This document shows, piece by piece, positions 25,151 through 35,815 of a stretch of 64,000 bases of DNA (the first letter of the stretch is position 1; each line of letters begins with the position of its first letter). The translations under genes were made by a program, and so were the position numbers. The DNA lies in the NCBI GenBank assembly GCA_016748015.1, contig JAAOMT010000594.1, forward strand, positions 172,073-236,072. The letters are read 5' to 3'. The notes under the pieces were generated by a model. The model did no database searches. It saw only the letters and a program-made list of their open reading frames with translations, and was not told the origin of the DNA. The stretch is from Geosiphon pyriformis (taxonomy: Eukaryota; Glomeromycota; Glomeromycetes; Archaeosporales; Geosiphonaceae).

Positions 25151-25604
25151 TTCTTAAGTATATAATAAAGCTTTTTCAATTTAATTAGTAACCATGTGAA
25201 TAATTTTGATCAGAGATTATTCTTCCAAAGAGTTTAAAGATGAAATAATAGTTTTATTTGCTAGAAAAGGTATGTGAATTCTATTGTTAATCTCATAATT
25301 GTAATGTTAATTCAATTTATTATTTTTATTAATTCTTTTTTTGAATAAGATTTTATTTAGATATTTGTTGCTTTTAATTGAAGCTGTTTTTTTCTTCATC
25401 ATTAAAAACTATTGTATATATATATAATTATTTTTTTACAAAATAATGTTTTATAATACTCTATTTCCATTATTTTTAAATAATGCTTACTGCTTTTGCA
25501 CAATAGTGCTTGCTGCTATTATGGTTAAAACTTATATTTCTTATTAATTATCACATGTATTAGCCACTGATGTCATATAAATTAGCCACTCTATTTTTAG
25601 AAAG

Positions 25605-25675
25605 TGATCATTGACCTGATCATTGACCTGATCATTGATCTGATTATTGATCTAGTCGTTGACCTAATTATTGAC
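25605..25675. repeat. 12-bp tandem repeat (GATCATTGACCT)~6
   Basis: Two exact copies of GATCATTGACCT are followed by four copies differing by one to three bases, ending just before the gypsy insertion at 25692. The divergence grows towards the right. Confidence 0.8.
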
Positions 25676-25691
25676 TACTTTTGATAGCTAT

Positions 25692-26539
25692 TGTTACAAT
25701 GAATTATTTGGGGTCTCGAATCAAATAACAAACTTGTAACTTGGTGCTCAAAAGCTATTTCCGTTGATGATGTTCTGAAAGTGTTGTATCTGAAGGTTTT
25801 GATGGAGTCTTTTGTATAATGGACAGAGATTCAATAGTTGTTTTATCCGTAGCTTCTCAGACTCACAAGTCTGTCAATTCTTTTCTCAGCTTGGTGGTCA
25901 GCAATCTTCTGGTAAGTAATCCGTATCTTCTGTACATGTCCTACCCTCTTACAGGAGTCTTTTACCAGGCAATCCTTGACATTAGTAATCAGCACTTTCA
26001 ATCAATTGGTTAGTGCACAATAACAAAATTACAGAAAATAAAGAAAATAAAGAAATCTAAAGAAATAAGCCAAGGCAATTTGCAGATTAGTATCCTGTCA
26101 ATAGCCATAATCAAGAGCTATTGTTCTAGTGTGGTTAAGTATTAATTTCTATCAACATAAAGTGTTAATAGTGAAGAATGGATTGAGATATGAAATAATT
26201 ATTTATTTGATGATTGTGTTTTTAGGCTAAAAATTCTGTGGTATCAATTCTGTCTTTTCTGTTTCTAACACTACTGCTATATATACATATTTGAGATTCC
26301 TCAATTCTTCAATTCCTTGCAACAGGAATCCTGGAATTCCTGAAATCCTGTGATTCCTAATGAGAAAAATCCTGGAATTCTGGAATCCTGCAATTTTTTG
26401 TCGGAAAATTCTGAAATTTCTGGAATCCTGCAATTCTTTTAAGAGAAATCCTGGAATTCCACATTTATTATGTCTACCTCTGATTGGCTAATATCTACTG
26501 ACTAATAATACTATATTTTTCTATATTCTATGAGTAACA
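25692..26539 (-). repeat. Gypsy LTR (left, minus orientation)
   Basis: 848 bp with perfect ends TGTTAC and GTAACA. Its outer (25692) end reads AATGAATTATTTGGGG, like the right LTR (35822 onward), whereas its inner end abuts the gag continuation at 26540. About 26330-26470 holds an array of ~40-bp units rich in GGAATTCC/GGAATCCTG. Probably a recombinant between the LTR inserted in gag and the original 3' LTR. Confidence 0.85.
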
Positions 26540-28300
26540 ATGCAAACAAGGATAAAGGAAGAATACAAATACCAGCAGCAATACCAAAAAGAATACAGTT
26601 ACCTAGTTGGAAGAAACACAGAATAAAATCACCAACTGCTCCATCATATCACTACACATCTGGAAGCACCATCAACATTTCATTAGTGGATGTGTTCACA
26701 TCAAACGCAACATCAACATTTGAAAGATTTCAGTTCCAAAGCAAACAACAAAAAGAAGACTTACTAGGACCATATAGTACATATTTTGAAAAATTTAAAT
26801 CACGATCCCCAACACTATCAGGAATTTGATCACTGCTATTACAACCAGATTTCAGAACTGCTACTCCATGGGAATTATTAGAAGAAGAAGAAGAAAGAAG
26901 TAAAGATCAAGAATTCACTTATCAACAACTGATTACTGAAAACCCGGAAGTTGAAACCCTGAATCTTCAAGCTCAGCAAAATCTAAATCTAGAAAATTTG
27001 AAAATCGAAACTCCAAATCATCAAAGGCAGAACAATTTAAACTCCGAATTAATTAATCAGCAAAACTTACCTCTGGTAATTGTCATCGATCAACCACCAA
27101 TTAATCCAGTAGCTGAACCCATACAACAGCCATTTCAACTACCACCCCAACAACCAGTAGAACAACAACCACTTCAACAGCCACCACAACAATCCAACTT
27201 AGATCCAATGGCCTACACACCAATCGCAAAACTTGACAACTTTACCAGCGAAAAAGACGACATGCAAGTATGGCTAAATGATGTAGAGAAAGCCATCATT
27301 GCGAATGGATGGAATGACACCTGAGCACTTCAAGCCATCCTATACTTTCTAAGAGACACCACAGATGTATGATATCAAAGTCTAGCAGTCAAACCCCAAA
27401 CCTTCAATAACTTCAAGATAGAATTCGTAAGATATTTTAGCAACAATAATAGTATCAACAAGTTGGCCAACCTCTTTGTCACCATCAAACAAGGAGATAC
27501 TGAAGCAGTTACCATTTACTTGGGATGCTTCCATAGAAACCTGTATCAGATCCAAGCAATTCAAGCTGACTATTTTACAGTGCCACAGATTTTGAACCAA
27601 TTTATTAGAGATTTGCATAGTAACTTCCTCCAGTGAATATGCCCAATGCATCCAGTTGACCTCCCTACCACAGTTACACATGCCAGAGATTTTGAAGCAG
27701 CTGAGTTAGAAGCCAATTACGCCCAAGCAGTAAACCTAGTAATGAATGGATCATCTAAATTGGATTCCAAATTAAAGCAATTCAGTGAGTCAATTAATCA
27801 GAAATTAGAAGGATACTTAGCTGACAATCGCGCTATATATCAACCACCACAATGATGCAATAATTCAGAAAACATGAATCGTTTCCAAAATCAATTATGT
27901 CTATCATCCTCGACAGCACTTAGTTCGTCGTGGCAGCCAGAAACGCGTGTCTGTTACAACTGTAGTAAACAAGACCATATTCGAGTTAATTGCCATACTT
28001 ATAGCAACCAATAATCAGGAAATCAATACAGAAATCCCAATCACCAGTTCCAAACTTCAAATTGTTATCCAAATCAAGATCAAGACCAATATCAAAATAC
28101 TTACCTGCCAATGATGCAGCAACCAATCTATCAACTGCCAGTATATCAACCTCTAGTTTATCAACCACAGCCATCAGCAATTTATTAACAGCAGCCTCCA
28201 GTAATTTATCAGCTGCAGCCCCAAATAATTTATCAGTCTCAACCATCAATTCAAACACCACTCCAAAACTCAGCTATGATGACATTAGGAAACTCAAGAC
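26540..28300 (+). pseudogene. Gypsy gag (from codon ~104 on), with CCHC zinc knuckle
   Basis: Capsid/nucleocapsid part of the retrotransposon. It starts in mid-protein (NKDKGRIQIPA) next to the LTR end; the missing N-terminus is at 35443-35753 on the other strand. A Gln/Pro-rich linker (27110-27200) precedes the capsid-like region (YTPIAKLDNFTSEKDDMQVW). About 27950-27993 carries the CX2CX4HX4C knuckle (CYNCSKQDHIRVNC, all four ligands present). A Tyr/Gln-rich tail (about 28090-28260) follows. In-frame TGA codons occur at 26827, 27322, 27370, 27634 and 27853, several where CGA or TGG would fit. Confidence 0.82.
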
Positions 28301-28579
28301 CCAAAATTGCTTAAAATTGGAGATTGGCAATAGTTGTTCATCAACTGATCCCCAGCTCCTCTCACCAAAGCTCAAGATCCCATTCTCGGAATTTGGGTAC
28401 AGGTGCCACCCAAAACCTGAATTCCCAAAACTATTTAAGTCTCCTGGTTACTCCAGAAAACACTACACCCAACAACCAGGAACTCGAACAAACACTTACC
28501 AGCAACATTCCACCTACCACAATCATGGAAGACAAATCTTTGAACACCATTTTTCTATTCAAATTCAAGGAACCGTCAA

Positions 28580-28900
28580 CCACGCCATTATTCAGTAGAG
28601 CCGTACTGGAAGAAAACCCAATTACCACCATGTACACTGATGTGAAAATTGATGGCCATCTCATCAAACTAATTCTTGACAGTGGTTCAGTAGACAGCAT
28701 CATCACACAACAACTCATGGATCAATTAGGTCACTGAGTTGATTGAGCTGCCAGCACCAGAATTATCACAGCTGATGGAGCGACCAAGATTCCAATTGCA
28801 AAATCGATGACTTACCAATCGAAATTAATGGCATCATAGTACCAATCAAAGTACTTATCATGGAAGCCACCCAATACCAAGCTCTAGTTGGTAATGACTG
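28580..28900 (+). pseudogene. Gypsy aspartic protease domain
   Basis: The frame around 28650-28735 reads DVKIDGHLIKLILDSGSVDS. The triad DSG at 28678-28686 is the catalytic Asp-Ser-Gly of retropepsins. A downstream segment (about 28860-28900) holds the VGNDWL-like motif typical for this domain. The domain is cut by TGA codons from 28736 on and needs a frameshift. Confidence 0.72.
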
Positions 28901-28979
28901 GCTGTCCAAGACGAATGCCACTCTGGACTGGAATATACAAGAGCTTCAACTCAGCCAGAACAGGCAACACACGTGAGTA

Positions 28980-30200
28980 CCAGCAATGTGTGGCCACTTC
29001 AAGACTACCAATACCATGGCACCACTAATCGACTTTGAGGAAGAAAAACCAAAACCTACCTGGGAAGCCTACCAAGTGTCATGGGCTGATGAAAAGCACA
29101 ATGAGCTGCCACCAATACTCTCTTGGAATAACAACGGAAAAAGAAAACAAACAAACAAACTTATCTGGGAAACTGACAATCTGACTTGAACTGACAATAA
29201 ACAAGAAGAAGCCTCAAGTTGAGAATGGAACAAAGATAAGGGAAAAGAAAAATAAAAGGAAGAAGGAATGCCACCAACCATCACTATTTATAATTCCTAC
29301 ACCCACCACACTCTACAACAATCCAATTATCGATGGCCAAGACTTGTATGTGTCAATTGCGGCAAGAAACTGTTGTCAATGAGCGCATGCTATGATAACA
29401 ATAAGAAATACCACACTGCAACAAAGTTTTACTGTCATCTATGCTTACTCAAACATTTTGGATGACCAAAGAGGCAAGGAAAATGGGATAACCAACCTTG
29501 TCTTGCTTGTGAGGAGACCCTGCTAGATGAAGGGATGTAGAACGACATCCCAGAACATGGAGGAACATGCAACGTGTCATGTCAATACACAATTCTAATA
29601 AGCGACTGGATAAGGAAAGAAATCCCAATAGAAGCAGCCTAGAAAAAAACCATGCAGCAACTGGACAGTTGTCCACATAATGATGACAAAATTTGGAGAA
29701 TGGCAATTGCCAAAATAAAAGAAGCAACACCCGAAAAGATTAGAGAAATCAAGAACAATCCTTCAGAGCCCATAGAACTTGACTGGGACCCAGAACCAGT
29801 CATAAATCTTCTAGATCTGAAGCAATTCCATGAACATTACTAGGAATTAGCACCCACAAGGGAGGAACAGGTGCAACACTTGGAAGAAATAAACACCAGA
29901 TTATGTAACCACTGTTTAATTCCATGTAACTTTCAATATTGTGATGAGTGTGACCTCATCTACAATCCACCACCATGCATGATCTACACAATCCCCGATG
30001 AAAAGGAACCAATTAACAGCTGCACATCAGAATTGGAATTAGTTTACAATTCCAATTCAAACTTCGACAATAACAACAATGAAAACACCAGTTCCAGCTC
30101 TGCACAATGTGACAATGAAAATATCAATGATTCAGACTCTGATTCTAACTACAAACAATACATTGCCCTACCAGACCTCTCCAAAGAACAGGAGTTGAAA
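28980..30200 (+). pseudogene. Gypsy pol linker with Cys-rich (zinc-ribbon-like) modules
   Basis: Between protease and dUTPase the frames carry several CXXC pairs: VCVNCGKK with FYCHLCLLKHF (29348-29462), a CLAC segment near 29510, and LCNHCLIPCNFQYCDEC (about 29892-29951). The spacing suggests zinc-binding modules. An Asn/Ser/Asp-rich stretch follows (30030-30160). TGA and TAG codons interrupt it. I do not know a standard gypsy domain at this place; the function is unknown. Confidence 0.5.
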
Positions 30201-30227
30201 TAGTACAGTGACAATGGCAAAGACATC

Positions 30228-30660
30228 ATGCCAGAACAAGTGCATGATACTGATGCAGAGTTTGATCTAAGATATCCTGGAAAAAATGTTATCAAATTAA
30301 AACCACATTCACACACCTGCATTGATCTGAAAATAGTGCTGAAAATCCCAGCAACAACAATGGTTCAATTAGCATCCCAGAGTAGTTTAGCAAAAAGAGG
30401 GATTAATATAAGAGAAAGAATAATTGACGTGGGATATATAAAAAATATCATTGCTATGTTATAAAATGACTCAGAAAAGGCCTATATAATAGAGCCAAAT
30501 GAAAAGATAGCACAGGCAATATTCTTACCATTGATTAAGATAGCTCAGTTAATACCAGTGGAAAATAAGGAAGAGTTAGGAATAACAGCAAAAGAGATAC
30601 AGAGATTTGGGTCAACAGATAGAATAGATGTACCAGTTAATATGGCAAAGAAAGAAATTG
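30228..30660 (+). pseudogene. dUTPase-like domain inside gypsy pol
   Basis: Trimeric dUTPases hydrolyse dUTP to dUMP. Five segments in the right order match the five dUTPase motifs: DAEFDL (30252-30269; motif 1), SQSSLAKRGI (motif 2), RIIDVGYIKNI (motif 3), EKIAQAIFLP (motif 4) and RFGSTDR (motif 5). A single TAA at 30462-30464 breaks the frame. Motifs 2, 3 and 5 lack Gly or Arg residues normally conserved, consistent with G-to-A decay. The domain lies between the Cys-rich linker and RT. No separate host gene signal exists (no introns, same decay as the element). Domain call is by motif memory. Confidence 0.75.
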
Positions 30661-31049
30661 TTGGCCAAGGAGAAATTATCTCAACTGGTCAAGCTATTTC
30701 TATTCCACCATATAGCCAGTACATGCTAGCAATAGAAAAGAAGAAAAAGAAGCAAGAACAGATTTTTGAAGCTAAAGTAAACCTTTGTGAATCAGGAAAG
30801 ATTGGGCTGATCAATCTCCACATACCAGCCAAAAGCTATAGCCACATAAAAATTCCCATCTACAACAATACTGGCAATATTATCAACATACCAGAAGGAA
30901 CCACCATTGGATATTTAACCACAGAAATAGAAGACCAACCACCAAACCCCATTCCAGACTTTCCACAATTTTGTAGATATGTCAACATCACATCACAAAC
31001 AATCTATGGATAAGACGAATGTTATTTGCTCCAACCAAAACAATTGGAA

Positions 31050-31900
31050 CAAATAAACATAGAAAACTTAGATCCACTCCAATGTATACAGCTCAAGATG
31101 TTGCTCAACAATTTTAATGACATCTTTGCCAGCGAAAATAAGTTTGGCCGAACTGACATCATTCAGCATCAGATCAAGACTGGAGATGCAATACCAATCA
31201 AACAAAGAGCATACAGAGTGCTGCCAGTCAGCCACGAGATCATTTGTCAAGAGATAAACCAAATGCTTGACAATAGGCTAATTCAATCATCAATGAGCCC
31301 ATGGTTGTCACCAGTAGTACTTGTCTGTAAAAAAAATGAGAAAATCTGATTTTGTGTGGGCTACAAGAAACTCAACAGTGTAACTCATGGAGACAGCTAT
31401 CTAACTCCACAAATACAGGAATTATTTGATGCTTTTGGTGGAAACAAATGGTTCTCAACATTAGACTTGGATAGTGGTTATTGACAAGTAGCCATGAATC
31501 CAGCTGACAAAGAAAAAACAGCATTCACCACTAGAGAAGGGAATTTCGAATTTGAAGTGATGTCATTTGGCTTAACCAATGCTTCAGCCACTTTCCAACA
31601 GCTAATAGAAATCATTTATACTGGCTTATTGTGAAAATCAGTAGTTGTATACTTGGACAACACTAATGTATTCTCAAAAACATTTGATGATTATCTTCAT
31701 CATCTTCAACAAGTATTCAAAAAACTAAGAAGAGCAAGACTAAAGTTAAATGCAACAAAGTGCTTCTTTGGCAAGACAGAACTAAAATTTTTGGGACACA
31801 TAGTCAGCAAAGACAGCATCAAAATGAATCCAGAGAAAATAGAAATAGTAAAAAACTTTCCAGTGCTGACCAATATGACAGAACTGAAATCATTCTTGGG
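31050..31900 (+). pseudogene. Gypsy reverse transcriptase domain, catalytic motif lost
   Basis: Starts with FNDIFASENKFGRT and IKQRAYRVLP, typical for Ty3/gypsy RT, followed by the fingers (SPWLSPVVLVCKK) and palm (STLDLDSGY). The catalytic box reads YLDN at 31650-31661 instead of YxDD, a GAC-to-AAC change. TGA codons at 31348, 31482 and 31632 sit where CGA/TGG would be expected. The thumb (FLGHIVSKDSIKMNPEKIE, FLGFASYYQNFIKNFSKI) is intact. Confidence 0.88.
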
Positions 31901-31989
31901 ATTTGCCAGTTATTATCAAAATTTTATCAAGAACTTCTCCAAGATAGTGCAGCCACTCAACCAACTGCAAAACAAAAATACAAAATATG

Positions 31990-32453
31990 AATGGACAGAA
32001 AGTCAACAAGAAGCTTTTGATATTCTGAAAAAAAAGCTCATTCAAGCTTTAGTACTGATCTATTCAGATCACAGCAAACCATTCATCATCACCACCAATA
32101 CATCTGGCCAAGCATTGGGAGCAGTACTATTTCAGAGAGGACCAGATGGCAGAGAACATCCAGTAGCATATGCCAGCCGAGGTCTAACACCAGCCGAAAA
32201 AAACTATGGAACACCAGAACAAGAACACTTAGCAATCTATTGGGCAGTTATAAAGTGGAACAAATACTTGAGCCAAAAGTTTGATATATACACAGATCAT
32301 AAAGGATTAACATCACTTCAAAAGCAAGAATGTAATGATGGCTACCAATTCAGATGGAAAATGGCACTCTTACAATATACTTATACTATACACTATAAGA
32401 AAGGAAAAGACAATGGAAATGCTGACAGTTTGTCACGAATAAGACAAATTTAA
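31990..32453 (+). pseudogene. Gypsy RNase H domain, first catalytic Asp lost
   Basis: Continuous with RT. It reads KPFIITTNTSGQALGAVL, where the first RNase H acidic residue (TTDAS in family members) is Asn at 32097-32099 (GAC to AAC). The Glu in TPEQEHLAIYW and the Asp in IYTDHK are kept. It ends with NADSLSRI, the usual junction to integrase. Confidence 0.88.
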
Positions 32454-32589
32454 AAACATTTCAAACCCAAAAATATAACAAAAACCAGAACAATACCAAC
32501 AAAAAATACAACAAAAGATGAACATACAAAAATATCAACAACTTCAACATTATATAACCACTCAATAGTTCAAGGAAAATTTATCTCAA

Positions 32590-33770
32590 ATGGAACGAAA
32601 AAGTATCAAACAACAATTAAAATATTTTATTACTCACCAAAATATACTTTATCGGAAAAATAGAAGGGATCCAGATCAACCAATCAGAGTAATTACAGAG
32701 CCAGAAAAAGAGACCATATTATTCAACATGCACTCAAATCCAACAGCAAAACATTTTCACAAAGAAGCAACCATGGAAAGAACCAGAAAGAGATACTATT
32801 GGCCATCAATGTACCCAGACATCATTCAATATGTTCAAAATTGTGATGCTTGTTAGCAAAGAGGAGGAACAAGACCCAGTGAATTATTAAGACCAATCAA
32901 AGTAGAACAATCATTCGACTGTATTGGAATCAATTTAGTTGGACCATTGACAATCACCAGCAGAGGCAACAGATATATTGCAGTAGTCATGGATTACCTT
33001 ACAAAATGGTCAAAAGCAAAGGCAATTCAAAGAGCGGATGCAGAATCCATTGCCGAATTCATCCATCAAGATTTAATTTGTTGACATGGATGTCCAAAGG
33101 AACTATTATCAGACCAAAGAACCCATTTTGTGAATAGAACATTAGCAGAACTAAGCCAAAAATTCGGAATTAAGAAACCATTATTATTACCATACCATCC
33201 ACAAACCAACAGATTAGTTGAAAGATTTAATAGAACATTGTGTGAAGCAATAGCAAAACTCAGCCAAGAAAACCAGAATGAATGGGATTTGTTTATACCA
33301 TCTATACTATTGGCTTATCAGACAATGAAACAAGACACTACACAAGCAACACCATTTGAATTAGTATACGATAGAACAGCAACACTACCAGTTGAGATAG
33401 AAATCAACACTTATTCAACAGAACCAATAACTGTAGACAATTTTCAGGAAACATTACTAAGAAGAACATATGATTTGATGGAAACTCTAGAAAACAAGCG
33501 ATGAAGAGCAGCTGATAACATTAAAAAGTCACAAGAAAAACAAAAGAGAAACATGATAACCAACTCCCAGACAAACCAGTTGAAGTCAAGATTGGAGACA
33601 AAGTACTTTTACATTGTACTAAAGCAGAAAAACAATAGAGTGGGAAATTTGATCCCAAATGGGACGGACCATTTCACATAGAAAAAATTCTAGGAATGGA
33701 GCTTACAAATTAAGACTGGACAACAAAATCTTAGCCAAAACAGCACATGGTGATTGACTGAAACCATATC
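32590..33770 (+). pseudogene. Gypsy integrase, first catalytic Asp lost
   Basis: An H-H-C-C zinc domain is present (MHSNP..KHFHKEA, then RYYWPSMYPDI, CDAC at about 32845-32853). The core starts FDCIGINLVGPL, where the first D of the D,D-35-E triad is Asn (32932-32934, GAT to AAT). The second Asp (LLSDQRTHF) and the Glu (LVERFNRTL) are kept. A TAG at 32854 and TGA at 33082 interrupt the frame, and single-base indels break the C-terminus after 33505. No chromodomain was seen. Confidence 0.85.
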
Positions 33771-33959
33771 ACTAGATAGCATTAGCATCTACCAATAACA
33801 TTTCACAACTGGGAGTACAAAGAATACTAATCCAACCAGATGAAATTCCATGAGACTGGGAACCAATTATAATCATTAGACCAAACACGTAAAAATTAAA
33901 CAACAAAAGAGTATATAAAGACATGGTTGACGCAACAAAAGATACCAGAAAAATGGAAA

Positions 33960-34585
33960 TAACTGACAACATCCATTCACTAACACAACAACTTTTTCAA
34001 ATTAATTCAACACCAAGAAATGGAAATTACAATCAATCAACAAACCATTTGTTACAAAAATATGGCAAAGATACCACAACACAAAGCACAGAAAAGACTT
34101 GAAAATGTTGTTGACAAGATCATGACCAAGATAAAATTGGCCATAAACAAACAACAAATAGTCAGATTATACCAAGATCTTATCAGAGAAACTTGGACTT
34201 GGTAGATACAACAATTTCTGAAAAACTATTGTCATTTTTACTTGAAACAACATGTAAATATCCAGAATTTGTATACTGACAAAACAAAATGGTTATTTGA
34301 CACAACAATACTGAGACAATTAGAACAATTTGTGGAAAAGAACAATCTAATCACACAAGTTTGAGCCATCTACCAGCTATATATGGAATTTCAAGACCGA
34401 CCAGAAATCTTACTCAACACAGCCATAGATACAGTTATGAATAATCAATTAGGAAAAATGACCAATGCCCAATTTGAAGAACTACAAACTAAAATAACAC
34501 AAGTTATACTCGAAAAAGAAGTTCAAGAAATAATTCAAGAAGGGGAATTAAAGGAATTAGATTTTGACGGAGCTCAATATTAAAA
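33960..34585 (+). pseudogene. Gypsy 3' accessory ORF, unknown function
   Basis: After integrase the plus strand shows helical, Lys/Gln-rich coding fragments in one register: 34020-34205 and 34383-34583 (ending ELKELDFDGAQY just before the polypurine tract), separated by TAG/TGA stops. No domain recognised. Because it ends 11 bp before the PPT it belongs to the element. Confidence 0.5.
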
Positions 34586-34596
34586 GGAGGGAATAA
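34581..34596 (+). other. Polypurine tract before the 3' LTR
   Basis: AAAAGGAGGGAATAA immediately precedes TGTTAC of the LTR at 34597. This is the plus-strand primer position expected for an LTR retrotransposon and shows that the LTR at 34597 is joined to its own pol. Confidence 0.8.
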
Positions 34597-35442
34597 TGTT
34601 ACTCATAGAATATAAGAAATATAGTATTATTAGTCAGTAGATATTAGCCAATCAGATGGAGATGTAGTAAATGTGGAATTCCAGGATTCTTCTCAGAGAA
34701 ATTGCAGGATTCCAGAAATTTCAGGATTTCCTGATGAGGAATTGCAGGATTCCAGAATTCCAGAATTTTTTTCATCAGAAATCGCAGAATTCCAGAGATT
34801 CTAGAATTCCTGTTACAAGGAATTGAAGAATTGAGGAATCTCAAATATGTATATATAGCAGTAGTGTTAGAAACAGAAAAGACAGAATTGATACCACAGA
34901 ATCCTTAGCATAGAAACACAATTATCAAATAAATAATTATTTCATATCTCAATCTACTCTTCACTATCAACACTTCATGTTGATAGTAATTAATACTTAA
35001 CCACGCTGGAACAATAGCTCTTGATTACAACTATTAACAAGATACCAATCTGCAAATTGCCTTGGCTTATTTCTTTAGATTTTTTTATTTTCTTTATTTT
35101 TTGTGATTTTGTTATTGTGCACTAACCAATTGATTAAAAGCACTGATTACTGACATCAAGAATTGTCTGGTAAAAGATCCTGCGAGTGGGTAGGACACGT
35201 ACAAAAAATACGGATTACTTACCAGAAGATTGCTGGCTACCAAGCCGAGAAAAAAATTGACAGACTTGCGAGTCTGGGAAGCTACGGATAAAACAACTAT
35301 TGAATCTCTGTCCATTATACAAAAGACTTCATCAAAACCTTTAGATACAATACTTTCAGAACATCATCAACAGAAATAGCTTTTGAACACCAAGTTATGG
35401 GTTTGTTATTTATTTCTCCACTAGAAATAATCACCTGTAACA
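34597..35442 (+). repeat. Gypsy LTR (middle, plus orientation)
   Basis: 846 bp, ends TGTTAC / GTAACA. The U3 end is joined to the PPT; the other end is joined to the reversed gag N-terminus. Its last ~40 bp (AATAATCACCTGTAACA) differ from the left and right LTRs but match the LTR relics at 37532 and 63356. So this end came from a different LTR copy, as expected after recombination with an LTR that had inserted in gag. Confidence 0.85.
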
Positions 35443-35753
35443 GCGTAGGTAATAGGGAATTGTTGCTGTATGTATCTTTCAATACTTTGATTGATCTCTC
35501 TGATAATTGGTGCAAAACTATAGTTCCTTGGTAAGCTGGTATGTTGAAACAGTTCCACATAAAAGTTTTCTCTGGCTGATTCAATGTTTACTGTTCCTCC
35601 TAAACAGTCAGTAATTTTATCGTTGACATAGAAGTTAAAGACTGATTTGGCTGGGTAGTGATTATTGTTTAATTCTAATTGTTGGCTGTATTGTTGAAAC
35701 AAAAATTTTGCGAATCCTAAATGGTTTGCTCTTATGTTTTCTGATTCTGTCAC
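35443..35753 (-). pseudogene. Gypsy gag N-terminus, separated and inverted relative to the rest
   Basis: ATG at 35753 opens 103 codons (MTESENIRANHLGF ... IQQQFPITYA) that end flush against the LTR at 35442, splitting an Ala codon (GC|A). The missing base and next residues (NKDKGR) are at 26544 on the opposite strand. The ORF drawn past 35443 reads LTR sequence and is not protein. The same gag start, more decayed, lies at 63381-63707. No stop codon occurs in these 103 codons. Confidence 0.85.
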
Positions 35754-35796
35754 TTTTGGTTTGGTGTTGTCAGTACTGGTTCTCTGTAGGATTATA

Positions 35797-35815
35797 CCTC
35801 ACAGGGAGCACCAAA
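35797..35815 (-). other. Putative primer-binding site
   Basis: On the minus strand TTTGGTGCTCCCTGTGAGG follows the LTR end directly; TGG at its start fits pairing with the CCA end of a tRNA. The same TTTGGTGCTCC follows the LTR at 63357. Which tRNA it pairs with cannot be told here. Confidence 0.6.

Noticed and set aside
30228-30660. dUTPase as a captured host gene or a free host DUT1
   Set aside because: No intron, no own start region, same decay and same reading direction as the surrounding pol; it lies between protease and RT.
153-34205. UGA as a sense codon (code change), because most interruptions in transposon ORFs are TGA
   Set aside because: The TGAs stand at both Trp-like and Arg-like positions, TAG and TAA also occur (30462, 32854, 63450 region), and the host gene ICE2 itself ends with TGA at 20461-20463. 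Biased C:G-to-T:A mutation explains all.
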